Part shown: positions 13,188 through 23,373 of the stretch, in pieces
Layout of the letters: every line of letters starts with the position of its first letter
How positions within the stretch are numbered: position 1 is the stretch's first letter
IMG/VR virus record: IMGVR_UViG_3300009285_003938
Coordinates: 1 to 44,258 of that record
Length of the DNA stretch: 44,258 nucleotides
Direction: 5' to 3' (one strand)
From: a virus
Translations under genes and position numbers: made by a program
Notes under the pieces: generated by a model
The model's database searches: none
What the model was told of the DNA's origin: nothing
What the model saw: the letters and a program-made list of their open reading frames with translations, nothing else

Positions 13188-15343
13188 CCCTTCACCGCTA
13201 CTCCTGTCGAACTTCCGAAATTAATTTTAATTTTAGCATCTTGACCAGATGATTGGTTTGTTACATCTATCATATTTGTACTTCTGTAATAAAAATCTGT
13301 AGTTGTCCCTATTTGACTTAATGGACAGGCTGTAAAAGTACCACCACCCCTTGAAAGACTTGCACTAATCGCAGTTGTTGCCGTAGAAAGTTTCAGAACA
13401 CAGCCCATTTGGGTTGGCGCACTAGGCATTGTATATGACACGGACTGGAATGATCCAGTGGTCGAGCCATAATCATACACCCTGAAAGCCATGTCTCTCG
13501 TAACTGTCCCCCATGTCCCATTCGTGGAGACCGCCATTGTTCCATTCACATAAGGGGCAGTACTTTGGCTCAATGGTTGGAAAAAATTACCTCCCGAACC
13601 TTGATTGTCGCAATACAATCTTATCCAATACACACCCGATGTAAGTGTTCCAGGCGAGGCAAATGCGAAATCATTCCATGCGCTCGGCGTAACTGTGCCT
13701 GGGTTTAGACTTAAATTACTATCCGCCAACGTCTCGGACGGTAATCCAGCGTTGTCCGACACCACTCGGATCGTTACGCTTCCGCTTGGCGCTCCCGTTA
13801 CAGAGTCAAATTTTACACCTACATATTTTACTCCCTGCGTACCTGTTAGTGTAAATGATTGTGCGGTTCTTAATTCATTTCCTGGCCCTGTCCTACCTAA
13901 TACTTCCGTAATATCACCAAGTAATTGGCTAACAATAGAGCCACTATCCGTACCTGTATTGGATAATTTCATGGTCTGTGCTGATGAAGAGTACGTTCCG
14001 TTTGAGATAGCTGTTATTCCGGTGCTATCGGAAAAACCATCTAAAATCATATTGCCATAATGCTTGTGGGTGATACTCCCCAGCTTTAATCTTTCCATTT
14101 CAGAAAGAGCCTGTGCAGACGATGTAATGTTGAAACTAGGCGCAAAGTGTATATCTATCCAGTTATAGTCCAACTTTCCAGTCGTACTTCCAATAGGTAT
14201 TTTCCCTGCTGCACCTGTAACGGAAACCGAACCATTGTCGATAGGACTGCCAGTGATGGCTGACCAAGCTACCGTACTAGAGCTACTCCCAGCAACAAGT
14301 TGTCCCCCTACAATTTTTACGAAGTCATTTTCATTCATAACTATATTAACATCGGAAAGAGTATTTACACTCAAACTACCGACTGCTGCATTTACTCTTG
14401 TATCAGTATAATATTTATTCGTGCTTCCCTCAGAAATATTATCTGAGGTTGGTGTTCCCAGCTTTGTGACGTTGTTGCTTAAAAAAGCATCAGCGATTGT
14501 GGTTGAATTTGTGCCTGTCATTACAATGGTACTTGTCCCTGGAGTTTTTGAAGCATTTGCAGGATTTTGTATTACGAGAGAGTTTGCATCCAGCGAAGCT
14601 ATACCAGACACCTGTCCTTTAGAATTATAAAAAGTATCCAACGTTGTATGACTAGTACTACCTGTGCCAGTAATGTTACTATGCGATATTTTTACACTAT
14701 CTGTTCCCCCGTGTGCATGCGTAGACATAGTTCCAGCAGCACTAACTATTCTTGCTTCAAATTCTCCTGTAGCATTGTTTACAGCGGAATATTCAGCAGG
14801 GGTTATAATAAGTCCGTTAGCCTCAAACGAGGCAGTGATTGATCCTTGCCCTGCAAGGGTTGTATTCGTAAAGACATTAGTAGTTCCTGTGCCTCCAACG
14901 GAATCAATTTTACCTGTCATAGAACCTGCAGAGGGTATGTCTACTCCGTCAATAGTTACATAATCAAACCCGTTAAAATCTATAGTTGAGCTTCCATTAT
15001 TATACAGATAATTTAAGAAAGGCAATCCTGTTAAAGTTCCAGAAAGAATATATCCTACTGTTCCAGAACCTCGACAAGATTGTGTTCCAAAATATATTCT
15101 TATTTCTGCATCATTAGAGGTAGATCCAGAACCAGGCTGAACAAATAGCCCTTTTACTCCTGTTCCAATATTTATTCTACTTCCAGTCTTAACGTCTAAA
15201 GGAGCTCCATCCGAACTATATCCAAAAGATGTTTGTATAGAAAATAAAAACCAAAAAATAGAAATCCCTATTAAAATTCCAATTGTATATAATCCTGACT
15301 TTTTCAATAATTCTTTCTCCGTCATTTTAATCTCCTTATTCAA
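13166..15343 (-). CDS. Tail fibre protein with an N-terminal membrane/signal segment
   Basis: A 725-residue protein. Residues about 17-42 (LYTIGILIGISIFWFLFSIQ onwards) form a hydrophobic helix after a charged start, which is unusual for a virion fibre. The body is Gly/Ser/Thr/Asn-rich. It has the repeated fibre motif EGSTNKYYTDTRVNAAVGSL (around residue 310) and AITGSP-type triple-fibre segments, then a C-terminal beta-sandwich region (KYVGVKFDSVTGAPSGSVTI, SGVYWIRLYCDN) resembling secreted carbohydrate-contacting modules. It overlaps the upstream gene by 8 nt. It probably binds the host surface. The N-terminal helix could anchor it, route it through Sec, or be buried in the tail tip. Confidence 0.75.
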   Translation of the reverse strand: MNKEIKMTEKELLKKSGLYTIGILIGISIFWFLFSIQTSFGYSSDGAPLDVKTGSRINIGTGVKGLFVQPGSGSTSNDAEIRIYFGTQSCRGSGTVGYILSGTLTGLPFLNYLYNNGSSTIDFNGFDYVTIDGVDIPSAGSMTGKIDSVGGTGTTNVFTNTTLAGQGSITASFEANGLIITPAEYSAVNNATGEFEARIVSAAGTMSTHAHGGTDSVKISHSNITGTGSTSHTTLDTFYNSKGQVSGIASLDANSLVIQNPANASKTPGTSTIVMTGTNSTTIADAFLSNNVTKLGTPTSDNISEGSTNKYYTDTRVNAAVGSLSVNTLSDVNIVMNENDFVKIVGGQLVAGSSSSTVAWSAITGSPIDNGSVSVTGAAGKIPIGSTTGKLDYNWIDIHFAPSFNITSSAQALSEMERLKLGSITHKHYGNMILDGFSDSTGITAISNGTYSSSAQTMKLSNTGTDSGSIVSQLLGDITEVLGRTGPGNELRTAQSFTLTGTQGVKYVGVKFDSVTGAPSGSVTIRVVSDNAGLPSETLADSNLSLNPGTVTPSAWNDFAFASPGTLTSGVYWIRLYCDNQGSGGNFFQPLSQSTAPYVNGTMAVSTNGTWGTVTRDMAFRVYDYGSTTGSFQSVSYTMPSAPTQMGCVLKLSTATTAISASLSRGGGTFTACPLSQIGTTTDFYYRSTNMIDVTNQSSGQDAKIKINFGSSTGVAVKGFGIYGY

Positions 15344-16373
15344 TTCTGTAAGAGTGAAGAGTAGTTTCTAAAGTGTTGCCTGGCACTATAGCCCCTACTT
15401 GATTTATTCTTAAAGTTAATATATTTGTAGTTAGAAAATCTGTCTGAGTAAAAGCAACATATCCACTTTTACTCCCATCTGAGATAGTAATAGTTACAGG
15501 AGTTCCAATAGCCACTCCGTTCTTATATAACTCTAAAATAACAGAAGAGCCTTCTGGCCTATCAGTAAAATTATAACTAAGTCCAAAGAATTTGGACTTA
15601 ACAGGAGGATACCATCCTGTTCCTATAATTCCTCCTACAGTTAAGTCCCCTATCCATACCCTATTAAAATCATATCTAATTTCTTGTGGAGATATAGGAT
15701 GCCAAGTAATATCTACAAAATAGTTACTTCCTGCAGGAGCATTGACTGTTATCCATTCACACTCTGTATAATCTCCCGATGCAACAGTTAAGGTTTGGGC
15801 AGAGGATCTATTATACTTACTTCCAGCAGATAAAACTAAGTTTATGCTCTGATTAACTCCATTAATTTCTAAATCCGCCGTTAAAGCATTATCTGGAGCA
15901 CCCCCATCTGTCCCATAAGCAAAATAATCTATTTGAGCCGCACAAGACCATTTTAGATAGCCAAACTTAGCTGTTTGAACTGGATCTCCAAGATAAAATC
16001 TCTGTGTTATCCTTTGTTTCGTTGAAGGTGCTCCAGCAAAGGCAAGTTCGTCAATTATCTTTTGAAGATTATATCTTTGAACATCATAATTATCCCTCTG
16101 GTCACTTGAAGGAAATACAATTCCATACTGTCCATCTATGTCTGTAAATATCTGAAAACTGTCAACTCCTGTTACCCCCGCATAAGGCTCTTGGATGACA
16201 AGAGATGTATTAGCTGTAGGAGTCTGAGCTAAGGTGTACATATTCGGTTCACCCTTTCTCTTGATCTTATGACCTGAAATTGCTCCCTTACTAAAAAAAT
16301 CAGCTCCTGTAAAGGAAACAGTAGTACTTCCATTAGTGAAAGTTGCTGTTCCAGCATTGATAATATCGGACAT
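15336..16373 (-). CDS. Minor tail / upper-fibre structural protein
   Basis: A 345-residue, beta-rich protein starting MSDIINAGTATFTNGSTTVS, a strand pattern (G-x-A-T-F-T-N-G-S-x-x-V-x-F-x-G) common at the N-termini of phage tail-tip attached proteins. A helical TKQRITQRFYLGDP stretch and a C-terminal jelly-roll-like half follow. AAGGAGG just upstream gives a strong start. Its place between the tip protein and the fibre suggests an adaptor or baseplate-proximal protein. I do not recognise a named family. Confidence 0.6.
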   Translation of the reverse strand: MSDIINAGTATFTNGSTTVSFTGADFFSKGAISGHKIKRKGEPNMYTLAQTPTANTSLVIQEPYAGVTGVDSFQIFTDIDGQYGIVFPSSDQRDNYDVQRYNLQKIIDELAFAGAPSTKQRITQRFYLGDPVQTAKFGYLKWSCAAQIDYFAYGTDGGAPDNALTADLEINGVNQSINLVLSAGSKYNRSSAQTLTVASGDYTECEWITVNAPAGSNYFVDITWHPISPQEIRYDFNRVWIGDLTVGGIIGTGWYPPVKSKFFGLSYNFTDRPEGSSVILELYKNGVAIGTPVTITISDGSKSGYVAFTQTDFLTTNILTLRINQVGAIVPGNTLETTLHSYRIE

Positions 16374-16383
16374 AACTGCCTCC

Positions 16384-16545
16384 TTAGAGTTGATTAATTA
16401 TTAATGAACTTACATTAACATAAGATAGAAGTCCTAATATCACCAGCAATATTGATAGTATTATTAATCTGACAAAAAATAAAAATCTACACCTACAAGA
16501 TATAATCCAAAGATATAAAATATAAAGTAGAGTATATAAAGCCAT
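16384..16545 (-). CDS. Small two-TM protein
   Basis: A 53-residue ORF filling most of the gap between the tip protein and the next tail gene. It is almost wholly hydrophobic: residues 2-16 (ALYTLLYILYLWIIS), a short basic turn (CRCR), and residues 20-45 (FLFFVRLIILSILLVILGLL). This is the size and layout of a small holin. There is no convincing ribosome site, and AT-rich DNA can give hydrophobic frames by chance. Confidence 0.45.
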   Translation of the reverse strand: MALYTLLYILYLWIISCRCRFLFFVRLIILSILLVILGLLSYVNVSSLIINQL

Positions 16546-16570
16546 TATTTTTTTAATAGTGAATAAATAA

Positions 16571-19500
16571 TTAAAGATCTATAGAGGTCTTGAGTTCATA
16601 ATATATTTTACTAATATGGGAGGTAGCATCTGGAAAAGTTCCCCCAACTGACTCAGTACAAATTAAAGTTCTTCGTAAGCGGACATTTCCATTAGGCACA
16701 CCAGCATGACTAACTTGATATACCATCCACCTATTTTGATCTTGATGAACAATATAAGGGTTTTCATATATCCAAGCGTCTCCCCTTTTAAATTGTACTC
16801 TTATTTGTCGTGCTGCCATTCCAGAAACAGATGTTGCTATATTCACATCAGGCTGCTCTAAAAATCCTGCCTCTGTGAAAGTATAAGTAGGTATTTCGCC
16901 TGATTGAAGCGTATATGTGTTACTTAACAATACTTGACTTGTCTTAATACTATTCCCATCAGCATCATGAGTACTAAATAGCATATCGTTTGGATCTGTG
17001 GCTGTATCCGCATTAATACCAGGTTTGCTAATAATCATTTTAGGAGTTCCTCCGTTTGTAGCGGAAATCTTAATTCTGTTTACAGAATTGTTATCTTGGA
17101 ATAGCATCTTTGCCCCACTACTATGTCCCATAGTTAGCGTTCCGTTAATATTCATCTTTGATGCTTCTACAGACAAGGCGGCTAAATGTGCCGTAATAAT
17201 AGACCCTGCCGAGATAAACGATGAATTGACTTGAAAGTCTTTCTTATCTGAAAATCTTGAAAAGAATGCAACTTGTCCTGTATCACCTTTTTGACAGAAT
17301 GCCATAGGAGTCTTCCCTGTGGCTGCTAAATATTGAGCCGAAGTCAATGCTTTAAACTTATTATTTGCGTTCGGAGCATCCCCAGGCCAGACTATCCACA
17401 TAGCCTCAGTCATATTGCCTGTACTTCTTGTAGGGTCTGCTGCATTTGTTATACTGTAATCAATAGTTGAGCCATTGGTATTTTTAAATTGAAGTATTCC
17501 TGTTGACCATGTAACTGTATCAATATCTGCGGCACTAAACGTCCCACTAAATATAAACTTTTTAAAGTCGTAGTCAAAATCATCGCTAGATAATCCTGTG
17601 ACGGCAGTCGTATTATATGCCCATGCCGACCATGCTCCTTCCTTGCCAGAGCTATTTCTAAAACGTATTCGTACGAAATAGGTATATCCCACTTTTGCAC
17701 TTTTGATAATTTTTCTATTGGTTGTATATAGCTCGGATTCATCAGTATTTATTTTAATAGGAGTTTTTTCTCCTATTACCAATTTTGCATTATCACTATT
17801 CAAATAGCCTTGATCTACTTCTCCGAGTATAGGAACATCCCCACCAACTGATGTTAATGAAAGAGGAAGTATCGGTGTCCCTGTAAATTGAGAAGCTCTC
17901 CAATCAACAATAGCCTCAATTATATCTGTGGCATGAGTCACAGAAGGATTATTCCACTTAATAACTACGTTATTATTCGAGTTAATCGAAAGTGTAACCC
18001 CTGAAACTTGTTCAGGGGGTTCAATTTTATCCTCTATATCTTCCTCGTCATCATCTGTTACCCCAGGTTGAATATTAGCTGTTGAAGATAAACTTGTTGT
18101 CTCTGTGCTTGTCCCGAAAACATCATAGAACCTCAACCTGAAATAGTATGTTTTCTTTGGGTCGAGCCCTTTAAAATCTTCTTGATATGTAGTTGCAGAC
18201 ACATCCTCATCATTACTATTTACTGTAATAGAAGACATTACTTTTCTCTTCTTTAATGTGCCTCCTGTAAAATTAGTATTTTCACATCTCTCAATCATAA
18301 TATGACTTAAATCATATTCTTCATCTCCATTGGAATCATAAGGATGAGGAAAGGAAACCCTAATTCCACTCTTTAACTTTTTCAGGATAGGAGTTATCTT
18401 TGTTGTCCCATTAGAAAGATAAGCTCCAGGAGCTGGATTAGTTAGGGTTAATTCTGTATAGGCTGACTTTTTGGAATAGTCATTTATACAATAGAGCCTG
18501 GCTCTAATTGTTCTTTGAGGAACATTATAATAGGTATTATAACTTGTATGAGTAGAATAATTCTCAAATATCTTAGATATGTCCTCCATAGTATCTTCAT
18601 AATCATAGGTAAACTTATTTGAATTTAGGGTCTCGTGTCTTGCAATCATATCTCTTACACTGGTATTTCCTATTTTTACAGTGGACGGAATTGCAGAGAA
18701 GTAAATTTCTAAATAATATTTTAATTTTTCATACCCTGCTTTTCTCATTGCATAAGTTAAGCTTTCCTTTGTTTGACTTGTCATTTCATCCCACCTAAAC
18801 TTGAAGGCTCTCCCATAAACATTCCCAAGAGTTCCCATTCTATTAGCTATTTGAAAACCTTTAGGTATCGGTAATCCTACTGCATTATCATCCTCTCCAT
18901 ACACAAAAGTATCGTGAATAACTATATCCGAAGATTGAGAACCATAAGAAAAAGATCTTATCTCGTATTCATAAGATTCTCCTGCAATTAATCCTGAAAC
19001 TCTAAGGGGGTTTCCTGTAGTTTTTCCTGCAAAACTCCATTCTTCTGAATCTATATTTTTATATTGTATTTCTGCGTAAGACCAGTTTCCCCCTATAGGC
19101 GCAGTTATATAGATGACCGCTTCTCCTTGCACCAAAGGGTCTTCCTTCACAATCGCATGAGTGATGGGAGGAGGAGGAGACTTTGAAAAGTCCATCGAGT
19201 TCAATTCATCGTTCTCCTCCACATTGGATATGGTTGCTCCGGAGGTCTCCTGCGAAGGAGTAGCAGTATCGTATATGTCTTTGAAAACGTTATCATCGTA
19301 GGTGATTGCCAATATTTCATAGGTATATTCTTTGGGCTTCTTTGCGACGCAGGTAAATAATCTGTAATATTCGTTATTTATATCCGCCGTCCCAAAAGAG
19401 TAAATGCTATTGATAGATACCGAGGTAATTGTCGCGCTGCAAGTGACCACTCTTCCCGACTGCGAATTTATGATATATTCAGTTGCTGTTCCATTGTCGT

Positions 19501-22255
19501 TTCTAAATAGAACTTTCTGTCCATTAGCAACTGCAACATCCTTATCTGCTGTGAACGTAGCTCCTGATATGGCAATCACCCTGCCACAAGTAGCGGACCA
19601 TTTCTTTGCTGTTCCTATTTGAGTCGAGTTATTGACGGCTTCATGACTAAAATAAAATACATCTCCAACGTCATATATGCAAGCGTCTATCCCTTGTTCA
19701 AATGCTGCTATATGCTTGATATTCTTGGAATACTTCAGCATGTAAGAAAGAATTTTTATTGCGTGCCATTTATCAGAAATTCCATAGAGATGAATTTGCT
19801 CCATGACAAGATCGCCGATCGTATATCCTTCGTCAATGTAATCCCTCCCCACTTGATCTTGCTTGTATCCTCGATAGCGATTAAGAATGGAAGCATAAAT
19901 TCTATTTATTTTATCCTCGACATTAACTTCGCTTATCATAAAAGAATCAGGAACAATAACAGCGTTATTGACCATAGTGACAGGAGCCCTATATCTGTCT
20001 ATGTAAGTCAGAAGCTTCTGGCCATCCCAGTAGTTGTATGCCCTTGCGCTTTTCGCTAAGACTTCCAAAGTGTCCATGAGGGGTTGCCTGAAATCTATGT
20101 TGATATTTATATCTATTCGATCTCTAACTTTCCCATTTTCAGTAATATTATGATTGCAATATTCCCTATCCGTTATGCCGTTCGCATCATCCATATTATA
20201 TGAATCATACAAATCGTTCAATATTGTGTTGTTAAAATCAAGATATTGTCCTCGTCCATACATTTTATTTTGTTGCAGGTCACAGATTATATCAAGAGGG
20301 TTGTCGTTCCATTTGCAAGAATCTTCCTGCCATTCGCAAGTTCCGTCAAATATAACAGCCCCAGAGATAGGTTGCCAGGCCGGTTCATTAGCGGCAAGAG
20401 TCGCCGTAGTTCCGATCTTAATGAGCCTATAAGCATGCTGACAATCTTTTGCAGTAGCCAAAGCTCGTCTCCTTATAGGTTGGCCATCTCCATCAACCAG
20501 TGAAGAAAATACTGTTCCAGCTGCCCATTGAGTTAAAGAGGATATATCTTCACTGGTATCTTTTACCAGAAGTCCGTGGACAACAGTAGTTATATTATCT
20601 AATGAGCCGCTTATCTTTTCTGTCATTAACAATCTCATTCCAATAAGGGCTTCCCCTGGATAAACAAGATCATCTAATTTTATATCTTCTATAGAAGTAA
20701 TAACTATTTTATGAGCATCACTTGTTATATTATGAGGAATCAATGGAAGTACCAGTTTATACTGGATCTCATATTGCTTATAGGAAGGAAGCTTTTCCTC
20801 ATCTCCAAGTCCGTCCTGCGGAAATTGAAAAGTCACCTGATAACTTCCCTGTATAGTTTTTGGTTTTTCTGGAATTAAAATTTTTGCAGAGTTTATATTT
20901 ATAGACTTATGATACCATATAGAATAAGTCTTTTTTGTTACATCTCCTCCTTCATACTTTCCACTTGACTTTTCGGAAGGATTTATTCTAGATTTGAATT
21001 TAATTTTTCCTCTATATAAAGGAATTAAATGTCCGTCTTCTGAACTTGGCGTATAATCTCCAGTTGGGTCTGCAAAAGCAGTATCAATAACATAGGTAAA
21101 ATCAGCATTCTGTCCTTTAGAAACTCCCTCGAAATCTATTTCCATTCCTTCTTTTATATTATCAAGATAATCAAAAGTTTCTTCAGTTCCTGTTATCTCT
21201 ACGCCTGTAGAAGCATCTACCAATATAGCATAATTTTTATTTTTAGTAACTTTTATAGTATGCTCTGTCTCAGGCAACACTGTTCGATCTGTTCCTTCAG
21301 TTACCCAAGAACCTTCTCCTACTGCCTTCCACCTAACAGCTATCTTAACCTGATGAGGTTTATACCCATCGTCATTGTCAAATTTATATAAACCTTCAGG
21401 AAATTCAAAGGTAGTAGCAAAAGCGTCTACCTTACCATTTGTTGTGAAAATGGAACTCCAAGAATTTGTTAATTCAATATTATTTATATCTTGATGGAAG
21501 GTAGACACACTACCTATATGAGGAATTATCTCTCTCACAATTCCAGTATCGTCCTTCTCTATCTTATACATCTGAACAACATTATCACCAGAAGAGTGAC
21601 TTTTGGAAATTCTTACTCCCTTAAATGTAGCAACAAGTCCAACTACAGAGACAGATAAATATCTAACAAATTCATAAGTTTCTTTACCTGTATCTGTATC
21701 ATCTGTATAGATAAGAAGATATCCTGGTTCTTTAGCTGATGCAGTTTGAAATGAACGACTATTAGTAATAGTTACAGAAAAACTTGTACTAGAGGTAGTG
21801 ATAGCCCCATTTAATGTGCCTTTAACCTCTTTAACAAACTTATAAACTTTCTGTTGGTATTCCCCATGAGTCATGTAAATTTCACAATCTTTATTAAATT
21901 TAGAATAGTAGTGTCTTATAGGAAGTCCATTAAGCTCAATACCCCTACATCCTGCTATTTGACCATGCCCTAAAGAGCCGATGAAATGTGCCCTGGTCTT
22001 TCCTCCATTACCTCTTCTATACCAATTAATAATAGCAGGAGGAAGTCTTATATCTCCATAAGGAAGATTCAGAGGTGTTCCTGGCTCATAAGAATTGGCC
22101 ATGCCCTGCCAACCATACGTTGGAGAATCAAAAGCATTAGGTTTCTTTGCATGAGATTTTAACAAGTAGCTTAGTGCGGTAGTGAGCAAAGAGATTCCCC
22201 CATAGATAGCAGGCATCACCCACCAAGCAAGAGCCGCCGCAGGAACTACAGCCAT
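16571..22255 (-). CDS. Tail tip / host specificity protein, gpJ-like
   Basis: The largest gene encodes 1,894 residues. Features in order: a hydrophobic N-terminal helix (about 2-32); a gpJ-like N-terminal segment, NSYEPGTPLNLPYGDIRLPP, with CRGIELNGLPI; long beta-rich hub domains (about 150-1000); a WAAGTVF-to-DGTCEWQED module around 575-645 that resembles one inside the tail tube protein; several fibronectin-III-like repeats (about 1050-1480, with EPPEQVSGVTLSINSNNNVV as a clear boundary); and a C-terminal region (ITAHLAALSVEASKMNINGT) typical of the fibre-attachment end of lambda gpJ relatives. It should form the tail tip and contact the receptor. The frame is intact over 5.7 kb. Confidence 0.85.
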   Translation of the reverse strand: MAVVPAAALAWWVMPAIYGGISLLTTALSYLLKSHAKKPNAFDSPTYGWQGMANSYEPGTPLNLPYGDIRLPPAIINWYRRGNGGKTRAHFIGSLGHGQIAGCRGIELNGLPIRHYYSKFNKDCEIYMTHGEYQQKVYKFVKEVKGTLNGAITTSSTSFSVTITNSRSFQTASAKEPGYLLIYTDDTDTGKETYEFVRYLSVSVVGLVATFKGVRISKSHSSGDNVVQMYKIEKDDTGIVREIIPHIGSVSTFHQDINNIELTNSWSSIFTTNGKVDAFATTFEFPEGLYKFDNDDGYKPHQVKIAVRWKAVGEGSWVTEGTDRTVLPETEHTIKVTKNKNYAILVDASTGVEITGTEETFDYLDNIKEGMEIDFEGVSKGQNADFTYVIDTAFADPTGDYTPSSEDGHLIPLYRGKIKFKSRINPSEKSSGKYEGGDVTKKTYSIWYHKSININSAKILIPEKPKTIQGSYQVTFQFPQDGLGDEEKLPSYKQYEIQYKLVLPLIPHNITSDAHKIVITSIEDIKLDDLVYPGEALIGMRLLMTEKISGSLDNITTVVHGLLVKDTSEDISSLTQWAAGTVFSSLVDGDGQPIRRRALATAKDCQHAYRLIKIGTTATLAANEPAWQPISGAVIFDGTCEWQEDSCKWNDNPLDIICDLQQNKMYGRGQYLDFNNTILNDLYDSYNMDDANGITDREYCNHNITENGKVRDRIDININIDFRQPLMDTLEVLAKSARAYNYWDGQKLLTYIDRYRAPVTMVNNAVIVPDSFMISEVNVEDKINRIYASILNRYRGYKQDQVGRDYIDEGYTIGDLVMEQIHLYGISDKWHAIKILSYMLKYSKNIKHIAAFEQGIDACIYDVGDVFYFSHEAVNNSTQIGTAKKWSATCGRVIAISGATFTADKDVAVANGQKVLFRNDNGTATEYIINSQSGRVVTCSATITSVSINSIYSFGTADINNEYYRLFTCVAKKPKEYTYEILAITYDDNVFKDIYDTATPSQETSGATISNVEENDELNSMDFSKSPPPPITHAIVKEDPLVQGEAVIYITAPIGGNWSYAEIQYKNIDSEEWSFAGKTTGNPLRVSGLIAGESYEYEIRSFSYGSQSSDIVIHDTFVYGEDDNAVGLPIPKGFQIANRMGTLGNVYGRAFKFRWDEMTSQTKESLTYAMRKAGYEKLKYYLEIYFSAIPSTVKIGNTSVRDMIARHETLNSNKFTYDYEDTMEDISKIFENYSTHTSYNTYYNVPQRTIRARLYCINDYSKKSAYTELTLTNPAPGAYLSNGTTKITPILKKLKSGIRVSFPHPYDSNGDEEYDLSHIMIERCENTNFTGGTLKKRKVMSSITVNSNDEDVSATTYQEDFKGLDPKKTYYFRLRFYDVFGTSTETTSLSSTANIQPGVTDDDEEDIEDKIEPPEQVSGVTLSINSNNNVVIKWNNPSVTHATDIIEAIVDWRASQFTGTPILPLSLTSVGGDVPILGEVDQGYLNSDNAKLVIGEKTPIKINTDESELYTTNRKIIKSAKVGYTYFVRIRFRNSSGKEGAWSAWAYNTTAVTGLSSDDFDYDFKKFIFSGTFSAADIDTVTWSTGILQFKNTNGSTIDYSITNAADPTRSTGNMTEAMWIVWPGDAPNANNKFKALTSAQYLAATGKTPMAFCQKGDTGQVAFFSRFSDKKDFQVNSSFISAGSIITAHLAALSVEASKMNINGTLTMGHSSGAKMLFQDNNSVNRIKISATNGGTPKMIISKPGINADTATDPNDMLFSTHDADGNSIKTSQVLLSNTYTLQSGEIPTYTFTEAGFLEQPDVNIATSVSGMAARQIRVQFKRGDAWIYENPYIVHQDQNRWMVYQVSHAGVPNGNVRLRRTLICTESVGGTFPDATSHISKIYYELKTSIDL

Positions 22256-22582
22256 TTAATTCTCCAATATTTTTTTGAAGTTTAACATAAAATTATTGCA
22301 AGTTTGCAAGGAGGGATTTTTTATAAACTCTAAGCCCCCTAACTTATCACACCTAAATCCTAAAAACTTAATAAAAAGACACCTATCGCATTTTAATTCC
22401 TTATGCAAATATTCCTTACACATAGGACAAGAATAATGAGAGCAATTAAGAAAAGAGCCATCTTGCCATTTTGGAGGATTCCCAGGAAATGCTTTAACCC
22501 CCAATAAAAATTTTGATTTGATGTCTCTATCCCAATGATAAATGCAATCATATACAATACTCCTTTCTTTATCAGTAAGCAT
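22256..22582 (-). CDS. Cys-rich protein between gpL-like and gpJ-like genes
   Basis: A 108-residue protein with a dense cysteine cluster: CSHYSCPMCKEYLHKELKCD, then RCLFIKFLGFRC, plus two outer cysteines. The spacing suggests one or two zinc sites or an Fe-S site. In lambda the gpK peptidase gene occupies this place, but no peptidase motif is visible here. It abuts both neighbours (1-nt gaps), so it is firmly in the tail operon. It may be a tip assembly factor; this is inference. Confidence 0.65.
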   Translation of the reverse strand: MLTDKERSIVYDCIYHWDRDIKSKFLLGVKAFPGNPPKWQDGSFLNCSHYSCPMCKEYLHKELKCDRCLFIKFLGFRCDKLGGLEFIKNPSLQTCNNFMLNFKKILEN

Positions 22583-22583
22583 A

Positions 22584-23372
22584 TTAAATTATCCCTTTCA
22601 ATGGAGTCTGGGGCATTCCAGGATAAAATCTACCTCTAAGTTTAGGCTTATTTGTGCTGTCTGTTTGGTTAAAATGCGCCCCACAACCATTTTTCCCTCT
22701 TACACTAAAATCGCAAGTATAAGGAACTGATGTATCGCAATTAGCATAGTTTGTTGTATCAAATGCCCCTGCTAAAACTCCATAGGGAGGATTGCCAACA
22801 TCTTCAAAATTCTTATGTGCATACTGTGTCCACCATCCACAAGACATAGCGGCTATCGGGTCAGTCCCGTCAGCGTCGAATTTCCATCCACATCTATTTC
22901 TATCTCTAATGAAGATAGGCACGTCACTCTTGAACTCTGAGGCTATCGGGCGCAAGTTATATACAGCCTCTCTTGTCGTATCGTCGTAGCCAGGTTTGTT
23001 TATCTTATATTTGTAAATGTCTATATAATCTGCCGCTGCCGTCAACCCCTCATAAGTCCTTGTAACGACAACTATGCGACCTCCCACGTCTCCGACATTT
23101 AAAAAATCACTATTCACTTTATCAATGGTTGAAATTCTGAGCGTTGCAAGGGCAAGTTCACCTTCTATATTTTGCCCTCCTTTCATTTCCATTTTGAGAG
23201 CAATGCAAGTATAATCATTTCCTCCCCACGTGTAATAGCTTCCATTGCCAACAGAGGTCTTTTCAAGATCACAATATCGCTTTGTTATTGAAACATATCT
23301 TATTTCAATAAGAGTTATTATTCTCGGTTGCTCTATCGCTAAGGCGTAAGCAATAACATTTGCACTTGGCAT
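22584..23372 (-). CDS. Minor tail protein, gpL-like, with C-terminal Cys cluster
   Basis: A 262-residue protein. The N-terminal two-thirds is beta-rich (TWGGNDYTCIALKMEMKGGQ, then LALATLRISTIDKV) like gpL/DUF-type distal tail proteins. The C-terminal third carries the cysteine set typical of lambda gpL, which binds an Fe-S cluster: RNRCGWKF, a middle SCGWW, CDFSVRGKNGCGAHF, and a closing LRGRFYPG. Gene order (tape measure, gpM-like, gpL-like, gpJ-like) agrees with lambda. It should sit at the tail tip below the tape measure. Confidence 0.75.
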   Translation of the reverse strand: MPSANVIAYALAIEQPRIITLIEIRYVSITKRYCDLEKTSVGNGSYYTWGGNDYTCIALKMEMKGGQNIEGELALATLRISTIDKVNSDFLNVGDVGGRIVVVTRTYEGLTAAADYIDIYKYKINKPGYDDTTREAVYNLRPIASEFKSDVPIFIRDRNRCGWKFDADGTDPIAAMSCGWWTQYAHKNFEDVGNPPYGVLAGAFDTTNYANCDTSVPYTCDFSVRGKNGCGAHFNQTDSTNKPKLRGRFYPGMPQTPLKGII

Positions 23373-23373
23373 A